A stretch of 64,000 nucleotides of DNA. It comes from Neisseria chenwenguii (GTDB lineage: Bacteria; Pseudomonadota; Gammaproteobacteria; Burkholderiales; Neisseriaceae). The position numbers and the translations under genes are program-made. Shown in pieces: positions 34,727 to 43,300 of the stretch (position 1 is the first letter of the stretch; each line of letters begins with the position of its first letter). The DNA lies in contig NZ_CP022278.1 of NCBI RefSeq assembly GCF_002216145.1, forward strand, positions 930,001 through 994,000, in the 5' to 3' direction. The notes beneath the pieces were generated by a model. That model was not told where the DNA came from. It was given only the letters and a program-made list of their open reading frames with translations, and did not search any database.

Positions 34727-35107
34727 TTAAAACATTTCTTCAGGGTTAATTGGTTTTTGCCAGTCAAATTTTTGGGAATTCAAGGGTTGTTCAGGAATAA
34801 TGGCTGGCTTTTCGGTTTCAGAAAAGGCCATCTGTTTTTTTGTTAATTGATTAACATTGTTGGATGTGCCCGCCAATTTTTCAGTTTCCGAATCCGGTTT
34901 TTTCAGCCGGGTTCTGATAAATCGGTTTAAAGCCTGTTGGCTTACTGTTACATTTTTCTTTTCAAGCAAAAACTGCAATATCAGTTTTTCGGCAAATCCC
35001 AATTGCTTCATTTTTAAAATTTCACCTTTGTATGGTTCCAACACGGAACGCTTCCCTGAGCTCAATTTATCCCCGTGCGTTTTGATGAAATCGTCCAAAT
35101 CACTCAT
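34727..35107 (-). CDS. Small DNA-binding-type protein, TraK-like or centromere-binding
   Basis: A 126-residue protein with an N-terminal helical region (LEPYKGEILKMKQLGFAEKL) and a helix-turn-helix-like middle (ILQFLLEKKNVTVSQQALNR), then a flexible linker ending FDWQKPINPEEMF. Size and layout recall IncP TraK, the oriT-binding protein, and some plasmid partition regulators. AGGAGG lies 6 bases upstream of the ATG. The upstream 230 bases are an ACAAC repeat array, a likely binding target. Confidence 0.5.
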   Translation of the reverse strand: MSDLDDFIKTHGDKLSSGKRSVLEPYKGEILKMKQLGFAEKLILQFLLEKKNVTVSQQALNRFIRTRLKKPDSETEKLAGTSNNVNQLTKKQMAFSETEKPAIIPEQPLNSQKFDWQKPINPEEMF

Positions 35108-35117
35108 ACAAGCCTCC

Positions 35118-35336
35118 TACAACATTAATACAACTTGTTTTACAACTCAAACAATATTAAAACAACCATTATACAAATTAAAACAACAAAAAACAACTAA
35201 AATAAATTATTTACAACAAGTTTTACAACATAAATTACAACTATAAAACAACAAATACAACTTTTATACAACATAAATACAACTATAAAAAACCAATACA
35301 ATATCTATACAACATCAGTACAAACAAAAAACAACA
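35118..35336. repeat. Phased ACAAC repeat array (candidate centromere or oriT-proximal site)
   Basis: At least 15 copies of ACAAC, mostly as TACAAC, in the same orientation. Starts include 35118, 35129, 35141, 35212, 35224, 35236, 35248, 35256, 35267, 35278, 35308 and 35331, so spacing is mostly 11-12 bases, one helical turn. The DNA is extremely AT-rich and directly upstream of the 126-residue putative DNA-binding gene. Confidence 0.65.
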
Positions 35337-35495
35337 AATACTCCCCTCCGCGCGTACTTCCTCCTTCAAAAACGGATATTTCCTAAGAAAGAAGTGTATT
35401 TCTGCTAGAACGCAGGATAGGCCGCTGCCGACAAAGCGACCCCGCCGAAATTCCGCCCCAAAGGGCGGAAACGCCGCAGAGCGGCTGAAGGTTTG

Positions 35496-35724
35496 AACAA
35501 CCATCGGGGGCAGTCGCCGCCGTGTTGTTGGTTGATGTCTAAATTTCAAAGCGCAAAAAGTCCAGACCAAGACGAGTGTCTTTGCGCGTCTTCCACCTTT
35601 TCCACCACGCCACAGAGGGCGTACCGGACAAAGATGAAAGCCGCACAAAGCCAGTCTGGACTTTTTGCGCTTTGAAATTTTTTACGACATCACAACACGG
35701 CGGCAACTGCCCCCGATGGTTGTT
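35496..35724. repeat. Large inverted repeat (about 71-bp arms)
   Basis: Arms 35496-35567 and 35654-35724 are near-perfect inverted copies (for example AACAACCATCGGGGGCAG and CTGCCCCCGATGGTTGTT) with differences only in a short inner stretch; the loop is 86 bases. Neither strand carries a convincing gene. Possible oriT, leader RNA or remnant of a small transposon. Confidence 0.6.
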
Positions 35725-35758
35725 TATTTATGAACGAACCTTTGTGAAAGGAGTATCG

Positions 35759-36157
35759 ATGGGACTGGATATGTACGGCTATACCATGCGTGCCGAATTT
35801 GTCGGCGACCGTCAGACCGATGTTAATGTGCGTGAAGAAGAACAGGAACAGGCAGGGCTTACCCATTTTGCCTACTGGCGCAAATTCAATCATCTGCATG
35901 GCTGGATGGAAAAGCTGTATCGGGAGAAAGGCGGCAGCAAAGAATCGTTCAACTGCTGCACCGTTCGGCTGGAACTGGAAGACTTGGTACGGTTGGAAGC
36001 GGATTTAGACGGCGGGAAACTGGAGCATACGCCCGGCTTTCTTTTCGGCGGCGAAGAAATCTACCCTGAAGACATCGCCGACACCAAAGTCTTTATTGAA
36101 AACGCGCGTGCCGCCATTGCCGCAGGGCTGGCTGTGTTCTATGACAGTTGGTGGTAA
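35759..36157 (+). CDS. Hypothetical protein (132 aa)
   Basis: Starts MGLDMYGYTMRAEFVGDRQT at 35759 with GAAAGGAG upstream. The pattern MGLDMYxY, FAYWRKFNHLHGWMEKLY and a late aromatic FYDSWW is a known type of phage/element hypothetical protein; no function is assigned. First of four genes transcribed together to 38048. Confidence 0.75.
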   Translation: MGLDMYGYTMRAEFVGDRQTDVNVREEEQEQAGLTHFAYWRKFNHLHGWMEKLYREKGGSKESFNCCTVRLELEDLVRLEADLDGGKLEHTPGFLFGGEEIYPEDIADTKVFIENARAAIAAGLAVFYDSWW

Positions 36158-36175
36158 GGCGTTTGAAACTCTGTT

Positions 36176-36203
36176 TTTCAGACGGCCTTCAGGCCGTCTG
36201 AAA
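36176..36203. repeat. Back-to-back DUS pair
   Basis: TTTCAGACGGCCT followed by AGGCCGTCTGAAA with a 2-base gap; stem-capable but without a T-run, so probably not a strong terminator. A similar pair lies at 37006-37032. Confidence 0.6.
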
Positions 36204-36225
36204 CAGGCTTTGGAGAATGAATACT

Positions 36226-37002
36226 ATGGAAAATAACTATCAAGAATTAGCCAAACATTTCAGGGCGTTTGGTTCAGCATTTCGGACTACCGACGTATTC
36301 AGGGACTTTATCGAGTTGACGGCCATCACGCTGATAAACCAATACGCGTTTGACGAACAATGGAACGAACGGGAAAACCGTTATCACGAAATCCGTCAGA
36401 AATATGCCGAAGATGATTTCAGGCGTTTTCCCAAAATATTGGCGGCGTTGATAGCGGCCGTTTCGGAATCGAAACGACAGGGTACTTTTGATGATGTTTT
36501 AGGCCGTCTGTATATGAATTTGAATTTGGGCAATCCCGACAGCGGCCAGTATTTCACGCCGTACAGCATCAGCAAACTGATGTCGGGTCTTGTTGCCCAA
36601 GACCTGCCCGAAAAGCTGGATACTCAAAAGTTCGTCAGCGTTTTGGAACCTGCCTGCGGCAGCGGGGCGAACCTGATTGCTTTTGCCGAGCAGGTTCAGG
36701 AATTGGGTCATATCCCTGCACAACGAGTGGCAGCGATGGGCGTAGATATTGATGTGCTGTGTGTATGGATGTGCTACATCCAATGCCAGCTTTACCGCAT
36801 TCCCGCAAAAATCGTGCATGGCGACAGCCTGACCTGTGAATTTTGGTCTGCTTGGTGTACTTCCGACTGGGTATATGGCGGTTTTGCACAAGCGATGGCG
36901 GAGAAGGTGGCTCAAGAAAAGGCTGCCGATGGCGCAGAACCGCCTTCAACGCCTGCTTCCCCTGCATCACTGGCACTTGAAGAACAGCTTGTCTTGTTCT
37001 GA
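36226..37002 (+). CDS. N6-adenine methyltransferase-like protein lacking the catalytic motif
   Basis: A 258-residue protein with the HsdM-type motif X (GNPDSGQYFTPYSISKLMSG) and SAM-binding motif I (VLEPACGSGANLIAFAEQV), and DVLCVWMCYIQCQLYRIP following. Motif IV (N/D-P-P-Y/F) is not present; the expected place reads VHGDSLTCEFWSAWCTSDWV. It may therefore bind SAM and DNA without methylating. The start at 36226 is preferred to 36217 because of GGAG spacing. Orphan, no restriction partner nearby. Confidence 0.75.
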   Translation: MENNYQELAKHFRAFGSAFRTTDVFRDFIELTAITLINQYAFDEQWNERENRYHEIRQKYAEDDFRRFPKILAALIAAVSESKRQGTFDDVLGRLYMNLNLGNPDSGQYFTPYSISKLMSGLVAQDLPEKLDTQKFVSVLEPACGSGANLIAFAEQVQELGHIPAQRVAAMGVDIDVLCVWMCYIQCQLYRIPAKIVHGDSLTCEFWSAWCTSDWVYGGFAQAMAEKVAQEKAADGAEPPSTPASPASLALEEQLVLF

Positions 37003-37051
37003 CGCGTTCAGACGGCCTGAAGGCCGTCTGAACCCAAGAAAGGAAAACGAA

Positions 37052-37513
37052 ATGAAATACCGATTTGAATACGATAAATACGGTTGCCGCCTGATGGTGG
37101 CGGAACTGGATGATGAACTTGACTGTATCAACTGCACCGATGAAGACCTTGACTGTTTGGGCGGATACTACCGAGACATGACCGTCATTTTCGACATAGA
37201 CCTTTACTGCCGCCTGTATCAAATGCTGATGGCGGCGGGCGATGACCGTAAGCGGGTCAAGGTTTATATGGATGCGACGATACGGAGTGTCAGCGGCTCG
37301 TTTGAATATGCGCTGATGGGCTGTTGTCTGGAAATCTGTTTTTACGGCAGTTTTGACGTGGAGGCGCATTGGTTTTGGCAGAACACGAACATTGATTTTA
37401 TTGTGGCATTGGTATTTCCGCCCGAATTTTACGCCGACCCTGCCGCTTGGTTTGAACGGGAAACCAAAGCGAAGGGCATTAAAAACCATGAAAGAGGATG
37501 GGATGATGAGTGA
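37052..37513 (+). CDS. Hypothetical protein (153 aa)
   Basis: Starts MKYRFEYDKYGCRLMVAELD at 37052 after AAAGGAAAACG. Acidic, with a cysteine-rich early part (DCINCTDEDLDCLGGY). No family recognised. Overlaps the next gene by 11 bases, indicating an operon. Confidence 0.65.
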   Translation: MKYRFEYDKYGCRLMVAELDDELDCINCTDEDLDCLGGYYRDMTVIFDIDLYCRLYQMLMAAGDDRKRVKVYMDATIRSVSGSFEYALMGCCLEICFYGSFDVEAHWFWQNTNIDFIVALVFPPEFYADPAAWFERETKAKGIKNHERGWDDE

Positions 37514-38048
37514 AGAAAAAAACAGGGTGGGACATATCGTGTCCCTGATTGAAGCACTCGAGCCGAGACAGATACGCGACGTATTCATCACGATGTGGCG
37601 CGATGTTGAAGACTTGAATGAAGGTTTGACGGCAGATGACTGCATTGAGATTTTCGCGGGTGCGTTAAAAGGCAGTTCGGATTTTACCTACGATTTGCTG
37701 AAGCAGACCTGTGATGACTACGGTGTCGGTACGATGACGGAAACATTCGCTTTGCTGCCGCGCAGGGAGTATGACAAATTGTTTTCAGACTGCTTAAAAG
37801 GTGAAATTCCTGAAGGTGTTCGGCTGGATACTCAAGCACTCATTAACCTTTTGATGCTTGAAAACGTAGCCAATGTTGAAGCCAGTATCCGAAAAGGTTG
37901 TATCAATGCTACACATTTTATGGGTTCGGACATGAAATTTATTTATGATTCAGGTATTGATGATGAAGAAATTCAATGGAAAGTAGAAGATTTTAAGACT
38001 GCTTATGCTGGGACTTGGTGGACAATCGACATAATCGTTCACCACTAA
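37503..38048 (+). CDS. Hypothetical protein (181 aa)
   Basis: Starts MMSEEKNRVGHIVSLIEALE at 37503 (or one codon later), with GAGGATGGG upstream. Helical acidic protein, no family recognised. Last gene of the 35759-38048 cluster, followed by a DUS hairpin. Confidence 0.65.
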   Translation: MMSEEKNRVGHIVSLIEALEPRQIRDVFITMWRDVEDLNEGLTADDCIEIFAGALKGSSDFTYDLLKQTCDDYGVGTMTETFALLPRREYDKLFSDCLKGEIPEGVRLDTQALINLLMLENVANVEASIRKGCINATHFMGSDMKFIYDSGIDDEEIQWKVEDFKTAYAGTWWTIDIIVHH

Positions 38049-38060
38049 GCGGATGAAAAG

Positions 38061-38098
38061 AGGCCGTCTGAAGAACAGGTTTATCTTTCAGACGGCCT
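38061..38098 (+). terminator. DUS-pair hairpin closing the cluster
   Basis: Inverted DUS pair followed by TTTTTG on the plus strand. Confidence 0.8.
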
Positions 38099-38444
38099 TT
38101 TTGAAGAAAGGATACGGTGGCCAAAGCCAGCGGCAGCCGCCGAAAAAATCCCGCCGCAGCCCCGTTACCGCCTCTCAAGGTTCGGCAGAAACGGCCCCAC
38201 ACCCCCAAGAAAAAAACAGACTCAGGCGGCTTTTCCGGCATCTTCGACAGCCTGCAAAACCGCCACGCCTGTTTTTTCTTGCCCCCTACGGCGGGATTTT
38301 TATGAGCAAATTCTTTCTGATAAAACAGATTTTGCTTTTTTGAAAATAGTTGCCATTTGTCATTTGTAAAGATATATTATGCCGTTCGCAAAACAGCATA
38401 CTTATCCGCCACCGCAGCACCTTCCGCCTTTTTTGATGTGAAAT
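38099..38444. other. Spacer before the two-partner secretion locus
   Basis: Contains one basic GTG-start frame (38117-38305) without convincing support, and the promoter at 38350-38378. No other feature seen. Confidence 0.4.
38350..38378 (+). promoter_or_regulatory. Promoter of the tpsBA locus
   Basis: TTGCCA (38350-38355), 17-base spacer, TATATT (38373-38378). Confidence 0.65.
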
Positions 38445-40205
38445 ATGAAATCTTTCCCGCCACTTCTACTTAAAGTCATCGTACTGACTGCTTCGCTTCC
38501 TTTGTTTCCCGTATATGCTGCCGCCTCAGACACTCATGAAAACGAACTGATCCGTGCAGAGCAACGCCAACAGAATCTGCAAAACCAATTACAGTCCGAA
38601 ACCGATGTCCGTTTAGATATGCCGTCTGAACAGGTTTCTTACACTCTTTCTGAAGATGAAACACCTTGTACCAAAGTGACGGGAATTGGGTTAGATGAAA
38701 ATTCCGACCGTCAATTCTCTTTTTTGCCGGCTGCCGTCATACGCCAAACAGCTTTCAAACCGGGAATATGCTTAGGCGGAAACAACCTTCAGAGGCTTCA
38801 GAAAGCTGCACAACATGTATTGCTGGCTCAGGGGTACATCACTTCTCAGGCAGTTATCTGGCCTCAGGATATGGCTGACGGGATATTGAAATTAGACGTG
38901 GCGGCAGGCAGAACAGGCATGATCCGTTATCAGGAAAAACGGGGAGAACAACCGGCAGAAGGAAGCGTCGGTGCATTTGCAAATAAATTCCCCCTGCATG
39001 AAAACAAAGTTCTGAATCTGCGTGATATTGAACAGGGTCTGGAAAACCTGCGCCGTTTGCCGAGCGTTGAGGCGGATATTCAGATTGTGCCGTCTGAAGA
39101 AGAAGGGAAAAGCGATCTGCTGGTCAGCTGGCAGCAGGATAAGCCCGTACGGTTCAGCATCGGCATCGATGATTCAGGCAGCAAATCTACCGGCAAATAT
39201 CAGGGAAATGCGGCCGTGTCGTTCGACAATCCTTTGGGCTTAAGCGACTTGTTTTATGTTTCCTACGGGCGCGGTTTGGCACACAAAACCGACTTGACCG
39301 ACGAAGCCGGTACGGAAACCGAAAGCGGCTCCAGAAGTTACAGCGTGCATTATTCGGTGCCGTTTAAAAAGTGGCTGCTCTCCTTCAACCACAGCGGCTA
39401 CCGCTATCACGAGGCGACCGAAGGCTATACCGTCAATTACGACTACAACGGCAAGCAATACCACAGCAATCTTGCTGCTGAACGCTTGGTTTGGCGCAAC
39501 GGCAGCCATAAAACCACTGCCGCCGTCAAATTATGGACGCGGCAGACTTATAAATACATCGATGACACGGAAATCGAAGTACAACGCCGCCGTACCGCAG
39601 GCTGGGAAGCCGAACTGCGTCACAAAGCGTTTTTAGGCCGTTGGCAACTGGACGGCAGATTATCCTACAAACGCGGCACCGGTATGCGGCAAAGTATGCC
39701 CGCACCGGAAGAAGACGGCGGTATCGATACCATTGCAGGCACTTCCCGCATGAAGGTCATTATAGCCGGCCTGGACGCAGCCGCCCCGTTTATTTTGGGT
39801 AAACAGCAGTTTTCATACGAAACCTCAATCCATTCCCAATGGAACAAAACCCCCTTGGTCGCACAGGACAAACTTTCTATCGGCAGCCACTATACCGTTC
39901 GCGGATTTGACGGTGAACAGAGCCTTTCCGGAGAGCGCGGTTTCTACTGGCAGAACACTTTGGGCTGGCATTTCCATCCGCGCCATCAGTTTTATCTCGG
40001 TTTGGACTATGGCCGCATCTCGGGCGAAAGTGCCAAATATGCTTCGGGCAACCGGCTGACGGGGGCAGTAGCAGGCTTTAGAGGAAGTCATAAAGTAGGC
40101 GGCATGTTTTCTTATGATCTGTTTGCCGGCAAACCGCTGCAGAAACCCGAAGGCTTTCAGACGGCTAATACTGTTTACGGCTTCGGACTCAATTACAGTT
40201 TTTAA
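38445..40205 (+). CDS. tpsB: Two-partner secretion transporter (TpsB, ShlB/FhaC family)
   Basis: A 586-residue outer-membrane protein that exports the adjacent TpsA. Signal peptide MKSFPPLLLKVIVLTASLPL (cut near VYAAA), a polar N-terminal helix/linker, POTRA-type periplasmic segment (LRDIEQGLENLRRLPSVEAD is the POTRA2 hallmark), then the beta-barrel with the conserved motif SLSGERGFYWQNTLGW and the loop-6 motif YTVRGFDGE (VRGF). Ends YGFGLNYSF with a terminal Phe for BAM recognition. Complete. Confidence 0.94.
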   Translation: MKSFPPLLLKVIVLTASLPLFPVYAAASDTHENELIRAEQRQQNLQNQLQSETDVRLDMPSEQVSYTLSEDETPCTKVTGIGLDENSDRQFSFLPAAVIRQTAFKPGICLGGNNLQRLQKAAQHVLLAQGYITSQAVIWPQDMADGILKLDVAAGRTGMIRYQEKRGEQPAEGSVGAFANKFPLHENKVLNLRDIEQGLENLRRLPSVEADIQIVPSEEEGKSDLLVSWQQDKPVRFSIGIDDSGSKSTGKYQGNAAVSFDNPLGLSDLFYVSYGRGLAHKTDLTDEAGTETESGSRSYSVHYSVPFKKWLLSFNHSGYRYHEATEGYTVNYDYNGKQYHSNLAAERLVWRNGSHKTTAAVKLWTRQTYKYIDDTEIEVQRRRTAGWEAELRHKAFLGRWQLDGRLSYKRGTGMRQSMPAPEEDGGIDTIAGTSRMKVIIAGLDAAAPFILGKQQFSYETSIHSQWNKTPLVAQDKLSIGSHYTVRGFDGEQSLSGERGFYWQNTLGWHFHPRHQFYLGLDYGRISGESAKYASGNRLTGAVAGFRGSHKVGGMFSYDLFAGKPLQKPEGFQTANTVYGFGLNYSF

Positions 40206-40280
40206 TGCGGGATGACACGATTGCGTTTTTACCGTGAGGCGAAGACTAAAACCGGCAAAAAGATATTTAACACAAGCAGA

Positions 40281-40311
40281 CTTTCAGACGGCCTTTTATG
40301 CCGTCTGAAAA
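40281..40311. repeat. Inverted DUS pair between tpsB and tpsA
   Basis: CTTTCAGACGGCC / GCCGTCTGAAAAC hairpin. May reduce read-through and lower tpsA relative to tpsB, or serve only for uptake. Confidence 0.6.
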
Positions 40312-40356
40312 CACATTATTCAAGCGAACACCAATCAATTTAAAGGGACTATTCAA

Positions 40357-43300
40357 ATGAACAAGGGTTTATACCGTACCGTTTTCAGTAAAAAGCACGG
40401 CACTATGGTCGCCGTTGCCGAAACTACCAACAGCCAGGGTAAAGGCAAACAGGCAGGAACTTCCGCTCCGGCTTCGCCACAAATTTCAGACGGCCTTTAC
40501 GGCAAACTCAAAACCACGCTTAAAACCTTGGTCTGCTCATTGGTTTCCGTCAGTATAGTATTGCCTGCCCACGCACAAATCATTACCGATAAAACCGCGC
40601 CCAAAAACCAGCAGGCCGTTATTCTCAAAACCAATACCGGTGCGCCGTTGGTCAATATCCAAACGCCCAATGCCAAAGGGCTGAGCCACAACCGCTATAC
40701 ACAGTTCGATGTCGACGCTAAAGGCGCTGTACTGAACAACGACCGGAACAACAACCCGTTCCTTGCCAAAGGAAGCGCACAATTGATTTTGAATGAGGTA
40801 CGCGGGGTCGCCAGTAAGCTCAACGGCATCCTTACCGTAGGCGGACAGAAAGCCGACGTGATTATCGCCAACCCCAACGGCATTACCGTCAACGGCGGCG
40901 GCTTTAAAAACGTCGGCCGCGGTATTTTAACTACCGGCACACCCCAAATCGGCAAAGACGGGGCTTTGACAGGATTTGATGTGCGCCAAGGCGTAGTAAC
41001 GGTCGGTCAGGCAGGCTGGAACGATAAAGGCGGAGCCGACTACACCGAAGTGCTCGCCCGCGCGGTCGCCTTGCAGGGCAAATTACAGGGTAAAAACCTG
41101 GCGGTTTCCACCGGTGCGCAGAAAGTGGATTATGCCAGCGGCGAAATCAGTGCAGGTACGGCAGCGGGTACGAAACCTGCCGTCGCCCTCGATACCGCTG
41201 CGCTGGGCGGTATGTACGCCGACAGCATTACCCTGATTGCCAATGAAAAAGGCGTGGGTGTAAAAAATGCCGGCACGTTGGAAGCGGCCAAACAGTTGAT
41301 TGTCACTTCATCAGGGCGGATTGAAAATACTGGCCGAATTGCCACTACTGCCGACAGTACCGAGGCGTCGCCGACTTATCTGAGCATCGAAACCACCGAA
41401 AAAGGCTCCGGCAATGCGTTTATTTCCGACGGCGGCAAGGTTGAAAGTAAAGGTTTGCTCGTTATTGAGACGGGCGAAGACATTGGCTTGCGTAACGGTG
41501 CCGTCGTCCAAAACAATGGCAGCCGCCCTGCTGCTACGGTATTAAATGCCGGCCGTAATTTGGTTATCGAAAGCAAAGCAAATGTGAACAATGCCAAAGG
41601 TTCGACCAATCTGTCGGCCGGCGGCCGTACCGTCATCAAGGATGCCGGTATTCAGACTGGCACTACCATATACAGTTCCAGCAAAGGCAACGCCGAATTA
41701 GGCAATAACACACGCATTACTGGGGCAGATGTTACCGTATTGTCCAACGGCACCATCAGCAGTTCCGCCGTAATAGATGCCAAAGACACCACACACATCG
41801 AAGCAGGCAAACCGCTTTCTTTGGAAGCTTCAACAGTTACCTCCGATATCCGCTTAAACGGAGGCAGTATCAAGGGCGGCAAGCAGCTTGCTTTACTGGC
41901 AGACGATAACATTACTGCCAAAACTACCAATCTGAATACTCCCGGCAATCTGTATGTTCATACAGGTAAAGATCTGAATTTGAATGTTGATAAAGATTTG
42001 TCTGCCGCCAGCATCCATTTGAAATCGGATAATGCTGCCAATATTACCGGTTCCGGTAAAACCCTGACTGTCTCAAAAGACATTGGCGTGCAGGCAGGCT
42101 CGCTGAATGTCAGCAATACCAATCTGCGTACCAACTCAGGCAATCTGCACATTCAAGCTGCCAAAGGCAATATTCAACTGCGCAATACCAAGCTGGATGC
42201 AGGTCAAAATCTTGATGCGGCCGCATTGCAGGGCAATATCGTTTCAGACGGCCTTCATGCTGTTTCTGCAGACGGTCATGTATCCTTATTGGCCAACGGT
42301 AATGCCGACTTTACCGGTCACAATACCCTGACAGCCAAGGCCGATGTCAATGCAGGATCGGTTGGTAAAGGCCGTCTGAAAGCAGACAATACCAATATCA
42401 CTTCATCTTCAGGAGATATTACGTTGGTTGCCGGCAACGGTATTCAGCTTGGTGACGGAAAACAACGCAATTCAATCAACGGAAAACACATCAGCATCAA
42501 AAACAACGGTGGTAATGCCGACTTAAAAAACCTTAACGTCCATGCCAAAAGCGGGGCATTGAACATTCATTCCGACCGGGCATTGAGCATAGAAAATACC
42601 AAGCTGGAGTCTACCCATAATACGCATCTTAATGCACAACACGAGCGGGTAACGCTCAACCAAGTAGATGCCTACGCACACCGTCATCTAAGCATTACCG
42701 GCAGCCAGATTTGGCAAAACGACAAACTGCCTTCTGCCAACAAGCTGGTGGCTAACGGTGTATTGGCACTCAATGCGCGCTATTCCCAAATTGCCGACAA
42801 CACCACGCTGAGAGCGGGTGCAATCAACCTTACTGCCGGTACCGCCTTAGTCAAGCGCGGCAACATCAATTGGAGTACCGTTTCGACCAAAACTTTGGAA
42901 GATAATGCCGAATTAAAACCATTGGCCGGACGGCTGAATATTGAAGCAGGTAGCGGCACATTAACCATCGAACCTGCCAACCGCATCAGTGCGCATACCG
43001 ACCTGAGCATCAAAACAGGCGGAAAATTGCTGTTGTCTGCAAAAGGAGGAAATGCAGGTGCGCCTAGTGCTCAAGTTTCCTCATTGGAAGCAAAAGGCAA
43101 TATCCGTCTGGTTACAGGAGAAACAGATTTAAGAGGTTCTAAAATCACAGCAGGTAAAAACTTGGTTGTCGCCACCACCAAAGGCAAGTTGAATATCGAA
43201 GCCGTAAACAACTCATTCAGCAATTATTTTCCAACCCAAAAGGCAGCCGAACTCAACCAAAAATCCAAAGAATTGGAACAGCAGATTGCGCAGTTGAAAA

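Noticed and set aside
35118..35336. The ACAAC array considered as a CRISPR array
   Set aside because: Repeats are only 5-6 bases with 5-6 base gaps and no cas genes are near; spacing fits protein-binding iterons.
38117..38305. Basic GTG-start frame (62 codons) upstream of tpsB
   Set aside because: Weak ribosome site, low-complexity basic translation and no known family; possibly a decayed fragment.
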